From: JAEUUM01 sp038326165
Lineage (GTDB): Bacteria > Bacteroidota > Bacteroidia > Chitinophagales > Saprospiraceae
DNA: 64,000 nt
NCBI GenBank assembly: GCA_038326165.1
Contig: JBBQJT010000011.1
Span: forward strand, 1-64,000
Direction: 5' to 3'
The notes below the pieces were generated by a model. The model worked only from the letters and a program-made list of their open reading frames with translations, had not been told where the DNA came from and did no database searches. A program made the translations under genes and the position numbers. Each line of letters opens with the position of its first letter. The stretch's first letter is position 1. Shown one piece after another: positions 35,515-43,910 of this stretch.

Positions 35515-36653
35515 GGTGCCTCAGAGATAAAATCAACAATTGGTTTCATCATCGCATTCCAACTCAAGCGATTTACTGCATAATCTCGCAGTTTTTGTTT
35601 GTAATCAGGATCCTTTAATTGTAATTCTGTGAACCATCTGACTATTTCATGAATGGGAATAATTGATTCATCGGCAGGAAATCGAAGCTGATATGGAAAG
35701 TCTGGAGCGAAAGCTTTATCCTGATATGCCAATACTAAAGGTATAGCTCTTGAGACATATTCTCTGGTTTTCAGTGGTGAAGCTTCACCATTGGCAGCTC
35801 CGATGCGATGCATCCCAAGACTTGAAATGCCAACATCTACTTGGTCCAGCAATTGGTCCAATGTTGTGCCCTTCAAGAAGCCATGAAAAAGAATATGTTT
35901 ATGCAAACCTGGCATATTATCAACTTGAGCTTTTAAATTGTTGATTATTCCACCTTCACCAATAACATGTAAAACGACTGCATGCGAACTTTGGAGTTGT
36001 TGGTATTCAATCATTCCAGCAATAATTCGGTCATATCCGTGCCAAGTCTGTGGGTTTCCCATTGCCACCAGTTGGATTGGTCTTGGCGTATCTATTGAGT
36101 TGAATGAAGTAGCTCGGTTCAGATCGGTATCAACGCCATTATCTGTCAGGATGGTTTTGATTCCTCTAATAGTTTCATCTTTTGAGAATGTGACAATTCG
36201 GGATATTTTACCAGAAAGTAAGCCAAAGCAAATGCGATCAATTACCAAAAGTAATTTTCCTTTTGAGCTTTTGTTGTATTCGCCAGAGTATGGAAAAGTC
36301 GGTATTTCGAGCAAAGTGAGTTTGAATCTTTTTGACAATTTAAGCAGTCCCAAAAGTGACAAGGGATTCAGCATAAAATGTCTGATATAAAGCGTAGCAT
36401 TTGGCTCCATTGGCAACTGATTGGGCAATTGAATAAACTGATGCCACAGAAGTTTGAATCTATTGGTATGAGAGTAAGTTGTGATAGAGCCGCTTCGATT
36501 TACAATCAGGTCCAGTCCAGAATTATAAACCAAAGTGACATGAAATCCCAGTTTTTCCAGTGCTTTGACTTGTGCTTTAACCTTGTTGAACAAGCCACCA
36601 TTGGCATTCAATCCAAAGTTGATTTTAGTAAAAAAAAGTACCTTGCCAGCCAT
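35511..36653 (-). CDS. GT-B glycosyltransferase (family 4-like)
   Basis: A 380-residue protein with two Rossmann-like halves. The N-terminal half has FFTKINFGLNANGGLFNKVKAQVKALEKLGF, a glycine-rich GT4-type start. The C-terminal half has IQLVAMGNPQTWHGYDRIIAGMIEY, HVIGEGGIINNLKA, ILFHGFLKG and VDVGISSLGMHRIGAANGEASPLKTREYVSRAIPLVLA, which corresponds to the GT4 nucleotide-sugar site. The donor sugar is unknown. It is co-transcribed with the genes around it. Confidence 0.85.
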   Translation of the reverse strand: MAGKVLFFTKINFGLNANGGLFNKVKAQVKALEKLGFHVTLVYNSGLDLIVNRSGSITTYSHTNRFKLLWHQFIQLPNQLPMEPNATLYIRHFMLNPLSLLGLLKLSKRFKLTLLEIPTFPYSGEYNKSSKGKLLLVIDRICFGLLSGKISRIVTFSKDETIRGIKTILTDNGVDTDLNRATSFNSIDTPRPIQLVAMGNPQTWHGYDRIIAGMIEYQQLQSSHAVVLHVIGEGGIINNLKAQVDNMPGLHKHILFHGFLKGTTLDQLLDQVDVGISSLGMHRIGAANGEASPLKTREYVSRAIPLVLAYQDKAFAPDFPYQLRFPADESIIPIHEIVRWFTELQLKDPDYKQKLRDYAVNRLSWNAMMKPIVDFISEAP

Positions 36654-36662
36654 GTTGCAAAG

Positions 36663-39257
36663 CTAGCGCATTAAGTTGATTTCACCGGAGAATTGACCTT
36701 GTTGTTTGTTGGAGTAGGAGAGAATGCAGTAATATACAAAAACTGCTGGTTTAAAAGTTTTATCATTCATTTTACCATCCCATCCTTCAATTAGGATATT
36801 TGGTGGGAAATTAGAATTGGAAAAAACCAGTTCACCCCACCTGTCATAAATATTGAGCAGCTTGACTTCTTTGATACAGTCATTTGCAAATATTGTAAAT
36901 CGGTCATTGTTCCCATCACCATTGGGCGAAAAAGCATTAGGTATGAAAATGCTTTCGCAGGCAATGCATTCAGATTGTGATTTTAAATTTATAAAAATTG
37001 AATCCTTAAACAGACATCCTTCAATAGTGAAGTCCAAATATATTGTCGTGGGTTTAGTAATATCAATTGCATACAAACTGCAGTTATTGCACAAAATGGA
37101 ATCACTTGTTGAATACCAATTCGCCAAATATGAAGAGTTTAATTCAAGTTCTGTCAAATAAGACTCACATGCGCTTAAATTTTGGGGCAGATTTAAATTT
37201 GGCTTTAGTTTATACTCAAGGAATATTGAATCGTAAGCAGTATTTCCACAATTATCAACAACTGATACGGCATACCAGCCTGGCTTATTGACAATTATTG
37301 AATTTGTAGATTCACCTGTATTCCAAAGTATTTCTTTTAAATTATTTGGCACAGTCAATGATGTGTCCTTTCCAAAACATAATTTCACATCTGAACCTAA
37401 ATCAATTGAAAGTGAAGTTGTTGATACAAATTCTGATGTCATGTTATTGCTGAAATCACACTCTGATGAATTAGGGTTTAAAAGTGCTTTAGTTAATTCT
37501 AAAGGAGCAACAGGATTTAGATTATTGTTTATAATTAAAAAAATTAACCCTGAAAAACCAAGAGGAGTCGGAAAATATTCAATGAATTCAAGGCATTCAT
37601 TTGGTAATAGCTGAACCAAAGATTCAAATTGGAAGAAGGGTAAAACAGCAACTTTAGTTGGGTCTTGTGTGAACACAGTAATTGATATTATTTCATTAAT
37701 AGAAGTTAAGCCATTGTTGCATATTGTGAAGTTTGATGGACTAAATAAATCACATGGTACTTTTAAGTTTAGTGGTATTAAATCAGGATAAGATTCAGTG
37801 CAAGGTGCTAATGCTTGAGGAATGATGATTTTGGTGCCGTTCATTGGTTGTGATTCATTAATATCAGGTATTGTTTCAATAGGGTTAAAATCTCCAGTAT
37901 ATTTACCCAGATTTTGGGTGCTAATAGGGTAGTCGGTCAAAGTGGAACAATCTGAAGTTCCATTCTCAGAAATTGCCAAGAAAAATGGATTCTGGTTTCC
38001 AATTCCATAGGTACCAGCCAGCAAAATGAAATTGATGACTCCTGTATTAATATATATTGCATCTTTTACCAATAATTGATCAGCCTTTGTATTGGTTATT
38101 TTTTTGGACCACTTAATTATTCCATTATTATCAAACATAACAATTAATGAAAATTTAAGCCCAATTTGGTCTTGTCCAGAAATAATAATGAGTTTATCAT
38201 TGTTGACATCAATAATACTTTCAGCCCTTTGATTGTAAAAGTTTGGAATAAGGATATTGTATGCCCAGTTTAAAGTTCCATTGGGTAGGACATCGTAATA
38301 TTGGATGGTGTTTGAATATAAGCTGGTGCCTGTAAGATCTCCTATTCCAATAGAATACAAGTGATCTTTAGAATACAGTATTTTACTTAAGTACATTCTT
38401 GCATTATCATTGGATGTGTTAATAAGTTTACCAGACCAGATAATATCTCCTTGAAGATTAAATTTAGTCATTGTTGCTCTCATTTCAGAAAATCCAGACC
38501 CTTCCGTAATTCTCGTAGCGCCGTAAATAAAATCATTCCCATTTTCATTCACAATGTCAGAAAGGTCATAAATGGTTTCAGGTTGAGATGGTAGATTCTC
38601 TGAAAAGGATCTTTTGTTCAGTAGATTGCCATTTTTGTCAATGGTCATAAATAAATAATCCAAGTCATTCTGAAAGGTTTGATTTTGGCCGCCCAATATG
38701 AGGTTTCCTGTAGATTGATCTTCAACTATACTAAATAATATTGATTGATTAAAGTCCGTATATGTTCTTACAAAATTAGTTTGGTAAGTTAAAAGTGAAA
38801 GACTGATTACAAAGTCGTCTTCAAAACTGCTGCCTGCCAAATAGCTTCCTACTGCAATTAAATCCCCCTTCGAGCTTACTATCATGTCTAATATAATGTC
38901 ATCGGCTTGCGTTAGGTTAAATTCTTTAGCAAACAAAATGCTGCCGGCAAAATCACAAATCAAAATTAAAGCTGATTCATCACTGTTGCCACCCAATATT
39001 AGTTGATTGTTATAGTGTAGAAATTTTGTTATTGATTGATTGCCAGGCATTTCAAGCAAAAAGTCATTTATTGATTTTTTGCAGCTGTCTTCTAAAAAGC
39101 CAAGCTTATAATTATTAATTAAAACGGCTCTATCTGAACCAAGATTATCTTTTTTGATTACTGTTTCTATCTTTGTTATTGAGTATGATAAACAATTGGC
39201 ACAAATTAGCAGAAACAGAATACACAGTTTTCTTATTATTGACATTTTGAAATACAT
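36663..39257 (-). CDS. large secreted protein with gliding-motility-associated (CHU_C, T9SS type B) C-terminus
   Basis: An 864-residue protein with signal peptide (SIIRKLCILFLLICANCLSYS); ATG 39245 would also serve as a start. Residues about 60-470 look like repeated beta-propeller strands (LILGGNSDES, LILGGQNQTF, DLIAVGSY). Middle beta domains follow, with DVKLCFGKDTSLTVPNNLKEILWNTGES. It ends with the CHU_C signature IFIPNAFSPNGDGNNDRFTI ... LLNIYDRWGELVFSN ... GWDGKMNDK and YYCILSYSNKQQGQFSGEINLMR. This C-terminus directs export through T9SS and attachment or release by the type B route. It is the first gene of a run ending in wecB, a link worth noting between cargo and glycan. Confidence 0.88.
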   Translation of the reverse strand: MYFKMSIIRKLCILFLLICANCLSYSITKIETVIKKDNLGSDRAVLINNYKLGFLEDSCKKSINDFLLEMPGNQSITKFLHYNNQLILGGNSDESALILICDFAGSILFAKEFNLTQADDIILDMIVSSKGDLIAVGSYLAGSSFEDDFVISLSLLTYQTNFVRTYTDFNQSILFSIVEDQSTGNLILGGQNQTFQNDLDYLFMTIDKNGNLLNKRSFSENLPSQPETIYDLSDIVNENGNDFIYGATRITEGSGFSEMRATMTKFNLQGDIIWSGKLINTSNDNARMYLSKILYSKDHLYSIGIGDLTGTSLYSNTIQYYDVLPNGTLNWAYNILIPNFYNQRAESIIDVNNDKLIIISGQDQIGLKFSLIVMFDNNGIIKWSKKITNTKADQLLVKDAIYINTGVINFILLAGTYGIGNQNPFFLAISENGTSDCSTLTDYPISTQNLGKYTGDFNPIETIPDINESQPMNGTKIIIPQALAPCTESYPDLIPLNLKVPCDLFSPSNFTICNNGLTSINEIISITVFTQDPTKVAVLPFFQFESLVQLLPNECLEFIEYFPTPLGFSGLIFLIINNNLNPVAPLELTKALLNPNSSECDFSNNMTSEFVSTTSLSIDLGSDVKLCFGKDTSLTVPNNLKEILWNTGESTNSIIVNKPGWYAVSVVDNCGNTAYDSIFLEYKLKPNLNLPQNLSACESYLTELELNSSYLANWYSTSDSILCNNCSLYAIDITKPTTIYLDFTIEGCLFKDSIFINLKSQSECIACESIFIPNAFSPNGDGNNDRFTIFANDCIKEVKLLNIYDRWGELVFSNSNFPPNILIEGWDGKMNDKTFKPAVFVYYCILSYSNKQQGQFSGEINLMR

Positions 39258-39262
39258 CTTTC

Positions 39263-39898
39263 ATGCATTTATTAAATAAAATATTGAACATTTTTGGTTT
39301 TAACGTAAAGATAGAAAAAATTGCACCTAAATCCAAATCTGCCGGGACACCCTCTTCAACAATAAATAAGCACAATCTTATTAAAAGAATTTCATCAGAA
39401 AATGACATAAAAATCATTGTTGAAACTGGAACATATCTTGGGGCTATGATTTGGAATGTTAAAGACCATTTTTCTAAAATTTATACCATTGAGCTAGCTC
39501 CTGAATTAGCTCAAAACGCCAGAGAAAAATTTGAAATTTTTAAACATGTTCAAGTAATTGAAGGAGACAGTGGTTTAAAATTGGCTGAAGTTGTCAAGGA
39601 ATTATATGGGGATAGTATTTTTTGGCTGGATGGACATTATTCTGGAGGAATAACTGCTAGAGGTGATATGGACGCACCTATATCAAATGAGCTAACTACA
39701 ATTATTGATGACATTCATTTAGGAAGAAATCATATTATTTTGATTGATGATGCCAGATTGTTTACGGAGCCTACAAAATATACAGGCTATATAAAATATG
39801 AAGATCTCATAAAATGGGTTAAAAAAAGCCTGCCCAATTATGGCGTCAAAATTGAAGAGGATGTCATCATTATAAGTAAAAGTAGAAATTTAAATTAA
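39263..39898 (+). CDS. class I SAM methyltransferase-like protein of the glycan locus
   Basis: A 211-residue protein with a Rossmann methyltransferase-like core: KIIVETGTYLGAMIWNVKDHFSKIYTIELAPELAQNA (motif I and the following acidic residue), VQVIEGDSG, SIFWLDGHYSGG and HIILIDDARLF. VETGTYLG is typical of small methyltransferase-like proteins of capsule and O-antigen clusters. The substrate is unknown and SAM binding is inferred. It begins five bases from the divergent CHU_C gene start, so the promoter region between the two arms is extremely short and the promoters must lie inside coding sequence. Confidence 0.75.
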   Translation: MHLLNKILNIFGFNVKIEKIAPKSKSAGTPSSTINKHNLIKRISSENDIKIIVETGTYLGAMIWNVKDHFSKIYTIELAPELAQNAREKFEIFKHVQVIEGDSGLKLAEVVKELYGDSIFWLDGHYSGGITARGDMDAPISNELTTIIDDIHLGRNHIILIDDARLFTEPTKYTGYIKYEDLIKWVKKSLPNYGVKIEEDVIIISKSRNLN

Positions 39899-39899
39899 A

Positions 39900-40958
39900 G
39901 TGAAACGAATTTTAATTACAGGCTCCTCGGGGCTTATAGGTTCTGAAGTTTGTGCTTTCTTTCATAATCTTGGATGGGAAGTGCATGGTATTGATAATAA
40001 CCAAAGGGCAATCTTTTTTGGACCTAACGGGGACACAAGATGGAATCAAAAGAGGTTGGTTAGGGAACTTAAACATTTTGAACACCACGAAATCGATATA
40101 CGAAACAGAAATGCAGTTCTGAGTCTGATCATTAAGGTAAAGCCTGATGCTATTGTACATTCAGCAGCCCAACCAAGCCATGACAAAGCCGCCGAAATAC
40201 CCTTTGATGATTTTGATACCAATGCAGCAGGCACGTTAAACTTGTTAGAAGGTTTAAGGCAATATTCATTGGATGTTCCATTCATCCATATGTCTACAAA
40301 TAAAGTTTATGGTGATGGTCCTAATAATATTGAATTGCTGGAGCTTGAAAAGCGCTTTGAATTTAAGGATCCAAATTATAAAAATGGAATTGCTGAAACT
40401 TTCTCAATAGATCATACTAAGCATTCCTTGTTTGGAGCGTCGAAGGTTGCAGCAGATATTTATGTTCAGGAATATGGAAGGTACTTTGGCATGCCCACAG
40501 TCTGCTTGAGAGGAGGATGTTTAACAGGTCCGAATCATTCTGGAGTAGAACTACACGGGTTTTTAAACTATTTGATTAAGTGTAATGTAGAAGGAAGAGC
40601 TTATACGGTTTTTGGCTATAAAGGCAAGCAAGTTCGTGATAATATCCATTCCTACGATGTGGCTAATTTTATCCATGAATTTATTTCTAAACCCAAGGCT
40701 AGTGCTGTTTACAATATCGGTGGTGGATATGACAATTCTTGCTCAATATTTGAAGCTTTTGAATTGATACAAAACATATCTAACGTTGAAATGAAATACC
40801 AGTACTCGGACATCAACCGAATAGGAGATCACATCTGCTATTACAGCGATTTGTCAAAAATGAAGACTGATTATCCTAATTGGGCCATCAGCAAAAGCCT
40901 CAATCAAATTTTCAAAGAGATATTTGATTCATATGTCCACAAAAAGGATGTTCAATGA
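39900..40958 (+). CDS. NAD-dependent epimerase/dehydratase (RfbE-like) with Phe at the catalytic Tyr position
   Basis: A 352-residue extended short-chain dehydrogenase. It starts at GTG 39900; the NAD motif is Gly8, Gly11, Gly14 in ILITGSSGLIGSEV. It contains VHSAAQPSHD and HMSTNKVYGDG, the latter typical of CDP-paratose/tyvelose 2-epimerases. The usual YxxxK active-site pair reads LFGASKVAAD, with Phe178 (TTT) in place of Tyr and Lys182 kept. RGGCLTGPNHSG follows. It probably acts on a nucleotide-sugar in surface glycan synthesis. Whether the Tyr loss abolishes or shifts the reaction cannot be told here. Confidence 0.85.
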   Translation: MKRILITGSSGLIGSEVCAFFHNLGWEVHGIDNNQRAIFFGPNGDTRWNQKRLVRELKHFEHHEIDIRNRNAVLSLIIKVKPDAIVHSAAQPSHDKAAEIPFDDFDTNAAGTLNLLEGLRQYSLDVPFIHMSTNKVYGDGPNNIELLELEKRFEFKDPNYKNGIAETFSIDHTKHSLFGASKVAADIYVQEYGRYFGMPTVCLRGGCLTGPNHSGVELHGFLNYLIKCNVEGRAYTVFGYKGKQVRDNIHSYDVANFIHEFISKPKASAVYNIGGGYDNSCSIFEAFELIQNISNVEMKYQYSDINRIGDHICYYSDLSKMKTDYPNWAISKSLNQIFKEIFDSYVHKKDVQ

Positions 40959-41722
40959 TTAAAAAATACTGGCACAAACTTCTTTCTGCATTTTATTATC
41001 TAGTTGGTGAGAAAAAGCATAGAAGTATCAGCAACAATGGCATGACAGCCATAGTAAATAATGGCTATTTGCATATATCTCGAGCCATTGAAGTTTTAAA
41101 AGATGAATTTCCAAACTCAGATGGAATAATTGTAGATGTTGGAGGTGGACTTGGAACAACTGCCATTATGTTTGCTGAGGCATTCAAAAACAAACAGGTA
41201 ATAGTTTATGAGCCATTTCAGAAAAATTTAAATTATATTCTGTCAAGGATAGAAAATTTGCAATGCAGGAAAAATATCACGGTCATTCCAAAGGCCTTAT
41301 CGGATTCTTCAGGTAACATGGTACTTCACATTTTAGGCAATGCTACATCCTCCTCATTATTAGAAGTCGATAGCTCTGCTTTGCACGGTGATTGGAATCA
41401 AAGTCTGAAGGAAGTTTCAGAAGTAGAAGTTTTGGTGGCATGTTTAAAAGATGAGTTGGCAGCTGATGTGAATATTGACATATTGAAACTTGATACACAA
41501 GGTTCTGAGTTATTGGTTTTAAAAGGGGCATTAACATTATTGAAAAACATAAAACTGATTGTAGTTGAGGCCGCAAACCATTCATTGTACAAGAATGGTG
41601 TCCAATATTATGAGATTGACCTTTTTTTGAGAACACATGGCTTTAAACTTGTTGATATGATACCTGCGATCTTAAAGGATAGAAAGCTTTATGAATGGGA
41701 TTACATCTATCAAAAGACATGA
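40955..41722 (+). CDS. FkbM family methyltransferase
   Basis: A 255-residue SAM-dependent methyltransferase. IIVDVGGGLGTTAIMFAEAFKNKQVIVYEPFQKNLNYI is motif I with the FkbM-type VYEPF, followed by ITVIPKALSDSSGNMVL, DELAADVNIDILKLDTQGSELLVLKGA and IKLIVVEA, which is the standard FkbM pattern. Such enzymes often O-methylate sugars of surface glycans. ATG 40955 overlaps the preceding stop (ATGA), so it belongs to the same transcript. Confidence 0.9.
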   Translation: MIKKYWHKLLSAFYYLVGEKKHRSISNNGMTAIVNNGYLHISRAIEVLKDEFPNSDGIIVDVGGGLGTTAIMFAEAFKNKQVIVYEPFQKNLNYILSRIENLQCRKNITVIPKALSDSSGNMVLHILGNATSSSLLEVDSSALHGDWNQSLKEVSEVEVLVACLKDELAADVNIDILKLDTQGSELLVLKGALTLLKNIKLIVVEAANHSLYKNGVQYYEIDLFLRTHGFKLVDMIPAILKDRKLYEWDYIYQKT

Positions 41723-41723
41723 A

Positions 41724-42935
41724 ATGAAAATTGGATTATTTGAGGTTGGCAGTTATGGACATCCTACATTAACAGAATGCTTGGTAAGAACACTGGAAAC
41801 AGATCCCTCAAACCAAATTACTTTAATTACTAAAAAAGAGCTGTACGATTCCAGTCAATTATATTTAAAAAATATTGAAGTAAAGTATGTTAACGATTCA
41901 GATTTTTCAAATGATTTGATGCCTTTTATTTCTGATAAGAATTTTGATTTAGGTTTATATGTGACATTTGAAGACCCTGCATTTTTTATTTTTATTTTGA
42001 ATCCACAATTCAAGTTTAAGAAATTACTATTTGTTCACAACATAGGCTTTTGGAAGGATTCAATCGTAAAGAAGGCTTTCGATAAGTTAAAATTTTTAGT
42101 AAAAAAGCCTAGTTCTTTTTTTGAGACTTTCATTCAATTATTTGAAATACCCAGTACTTCAATTAAGATTAAAAAGGTTCTCAATTCAATAAGTGACAGC
42201 AAAGGCAAATTATTAGCCATTTCTGATGAGTTGAAAGTCGAACTAGAATCTCAAATGCCTTCAGTGCCCTGTTTTAGTTTTCCGTTCTCTTATTTTGCAA
42301 TAGATAATTACGCTCCAAAAATAAAGAACAAAATCAGGGTTGTAATACCTGGATATATTACGCAACTCAGGAGGGATTATATTGGGCTTTTAGATTTTTT
42401 ACTTAGTAAGGACCCACAAGTTCTGAAAAATATAATTTTTGATTTTTTGGGTGGTGTTGGGGCCTCCCCCGATAAGAGTGCGCATGAGATAGTGGAAAAG
42501 ATTGAAAAATGCAGATCAAAGGGCTTAAATATTGTTTTTTCTCAAAAGCCTACTGTAGATATAACAGAATTTGATTCAAGATTAGGGCAAGCAGATTTCG
42601 TACTATCAAATTTGAATATGAAACTGAAATATGGAAAAAATAAAGAATCTGGAATACCATTTACGATGATTAAATTCGCAATTCCAGGGTTGGTATTGTT
42701 CAATAATCCGACGTTAAGATCAGTCTCTTCTTCAACAATCATTATTCACGATTATCAGGAACTGGTTGAGAAAACCTTATATTTTTTATCAAAGCCCGAT
42801 AAATTAAATGCTATAAAGACCCAAGCGTTAAGCAACTCAAATGCCTATTTACCAGCGAATATTTATACTAAATTCAGGAAAGACATTGGTTTGTTATCTG
42901 TTTTATTGTTTAGCTTTGCTTTTTCCCTTCATTAA
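41724..42935 (+). CDS. probable glycosyltransferase of the glycan locus
   Basis: A 403-residue protein from ATG 41724, one base after the FkbM stop; the longer open frame overlaps the previous gene. It opens KIGLFEVGSYGHPTLTECLVRTL, like a GT-B glycosyltransferase. Its C-terminal half has RVVIPGYITQLRRDYIGLLDFLL, FDFLGGVG and LGQADFVLSNLNMKLKYGKNKESGIPFTMIKFAIPGLV, similar in layout to GT4 sugar-nucleotide sites but divergent. No exact family can be given. Confidence 0.65.
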   Translation: MKIGLFEVGSYGHPTLTECLVRTLETDPSNQITLITKKELYDSSQLYLKNIEVKYVNDSDFSNDLMPFISDKNFDLGLYVTFEDPAFFIFILNPQFKFKKLLFVHNIGFWKDSIVKKAFDKLKFLVKKPSSFFETFIQLFEIPSTSIKIKKVLNSISDSKGKLLAISDELKVELESQMPSVPCFSFPFSYFAIDNYAPKIKNKIRVVIPGYITQLRRDYIGLLDFLLSKDPQVLKNIIFDFLGGVGASPDKSAHEIVEKIEKCRSKGLNIVFSQKPTVDITEFDSRLGQADFVLSNLNMKLKYGKNKESGIPFTMIKFAIPGLVLFNNPTLRSVSSSTIIIHDYQELVEKTLYFLSKPDKLNAIKTQALSNSNAYLPANIYTKFRKDIGLLSVLLFSFAFSLH

Positions 42936-42949
42936 AATTTTTACTCAGA

Positions 42950-43858
42950 ATGCGTTTGATAGTATTGTTATTGTTTTTTGTATCCCAAATCTCTAATGCT
43001 CGAAATGATACCTTTTTTGTTAAATCAAAATTCGAAGCTGGCGTTGGATTTAACCAAGATTTTCTGAGTAGTTATACAACCAATTATGGCTTAGGTGAAT
43101 TTATAATTGCTCATACTCAAAGCACTACAAGTGGTAAAATCAACACTGGCCGAAGCTTTTTAAGTTTTGATTTGCCTGATATTCCAGCAAATTTTAAGAT
43201 CATTGAAGCAACTTTATCCTTGTATAAATATTCAAAGCCCATCACAGCAACTTATTCCGGAAATGAAGGCTTTAATTCAACTTTCTTAAATCGAATAGTC
43301 TCAGATTGGGGTGAGTTCACCGTTAATTGGAACAATCAACCTGCTATTTCATCAATAAATCAAGTTGTATTGCCCGGCAGTGATTCTCTCTATCAGGATT
43401 ATTTGGACATCCCAGTTTTAGAACTTGGAAAAGACATGTACACTTTCAAAAGTGAAAGTTTTGGTATTTCAATAAGGCTTGTAAATGAGTCGTCTAAGAA
43501 CGTAATTTATTTTTCCTCTTCCGAAGTATTTGACGATACCAAATGGCCATTGTTAAAAATTATCATTGCTGATAAAACTGCTACAAATAGTTTAGTTAAT
43601 CCAGATCAGGTAAAGATTGGGCCTAACCCTCTTATCGGTAATCTAAACATTTCCTTTTTGGAGGATTTTGCTGGAGTTAATTATTTGGTTCTATTATCCA
43701 ACAGTTTAGGTGCTACTTTGATTTCTAAGAATTCACTCAATGTTAATTTTGGACAAACTTCCATGGATGTTTCGCATCTTTCTTCACGATTTTATTATGT
43801 TGAAATATTAGATCAAAGTGGTGTTCTTGTGTTTTCCAAAACAATAATAAAGCAATAA
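42950..43858 (+). CDS. DNRLRE-domain secreted protein with T9SS sorting domain
   Basis: A 302-residue protein: signal peptide RLIVLLLFFVSQISNA, then a beta-sandwich of the DNRLRE/TGF-propeptide-like type (GRSFLSFDLPDIPANFKIIEATLSLYKYS, WGEFTVNWNNQPAIS, DIPVLELGKDMY), then a T9SS type A sorting domain from about 215 (VKIGPNPLIGNLNISF ... RFYYVEILDQSGVLVFSKTIIKQ). It should be displayed on or released from the cell surface. It lies 15 bases after a glycosyltransferase gene and before the flippase gene, an unusual place for a cargo protein. Confidence 0.82.
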   Translation: MRLIVLLLFFVSQISNARNDTFFVKSKFEAGVGFNQDFLSSYTTNYGLGEFIIAHTQSTTSGKINTGRSFLSFDLPDIPANFKIIEATLSLYKYSKPITATYSGNEGFNSTFLNRIVSDWGEFTVNWNNQPAISSINQVVLPGSDSLYQDYLDIPVLELGKDMYTFKSESFGISIRLVNESSKNVIYFSSSEVFDDTKWPLLKIIIADKTATNSLVNPDQVKIGPNPLIGNLNISFLEDFAGVNYLVLLSNSLGATLISKNSLNVNFGQTSMDVSHLSSRFYYVEILDQSGVLVFSKTIIKQ

Positions 43859-43910
43859 TCAAGGATTGTAAGCCTCCATTATTGTTATTTGATTTATATA
43901 AGTAATAGGA

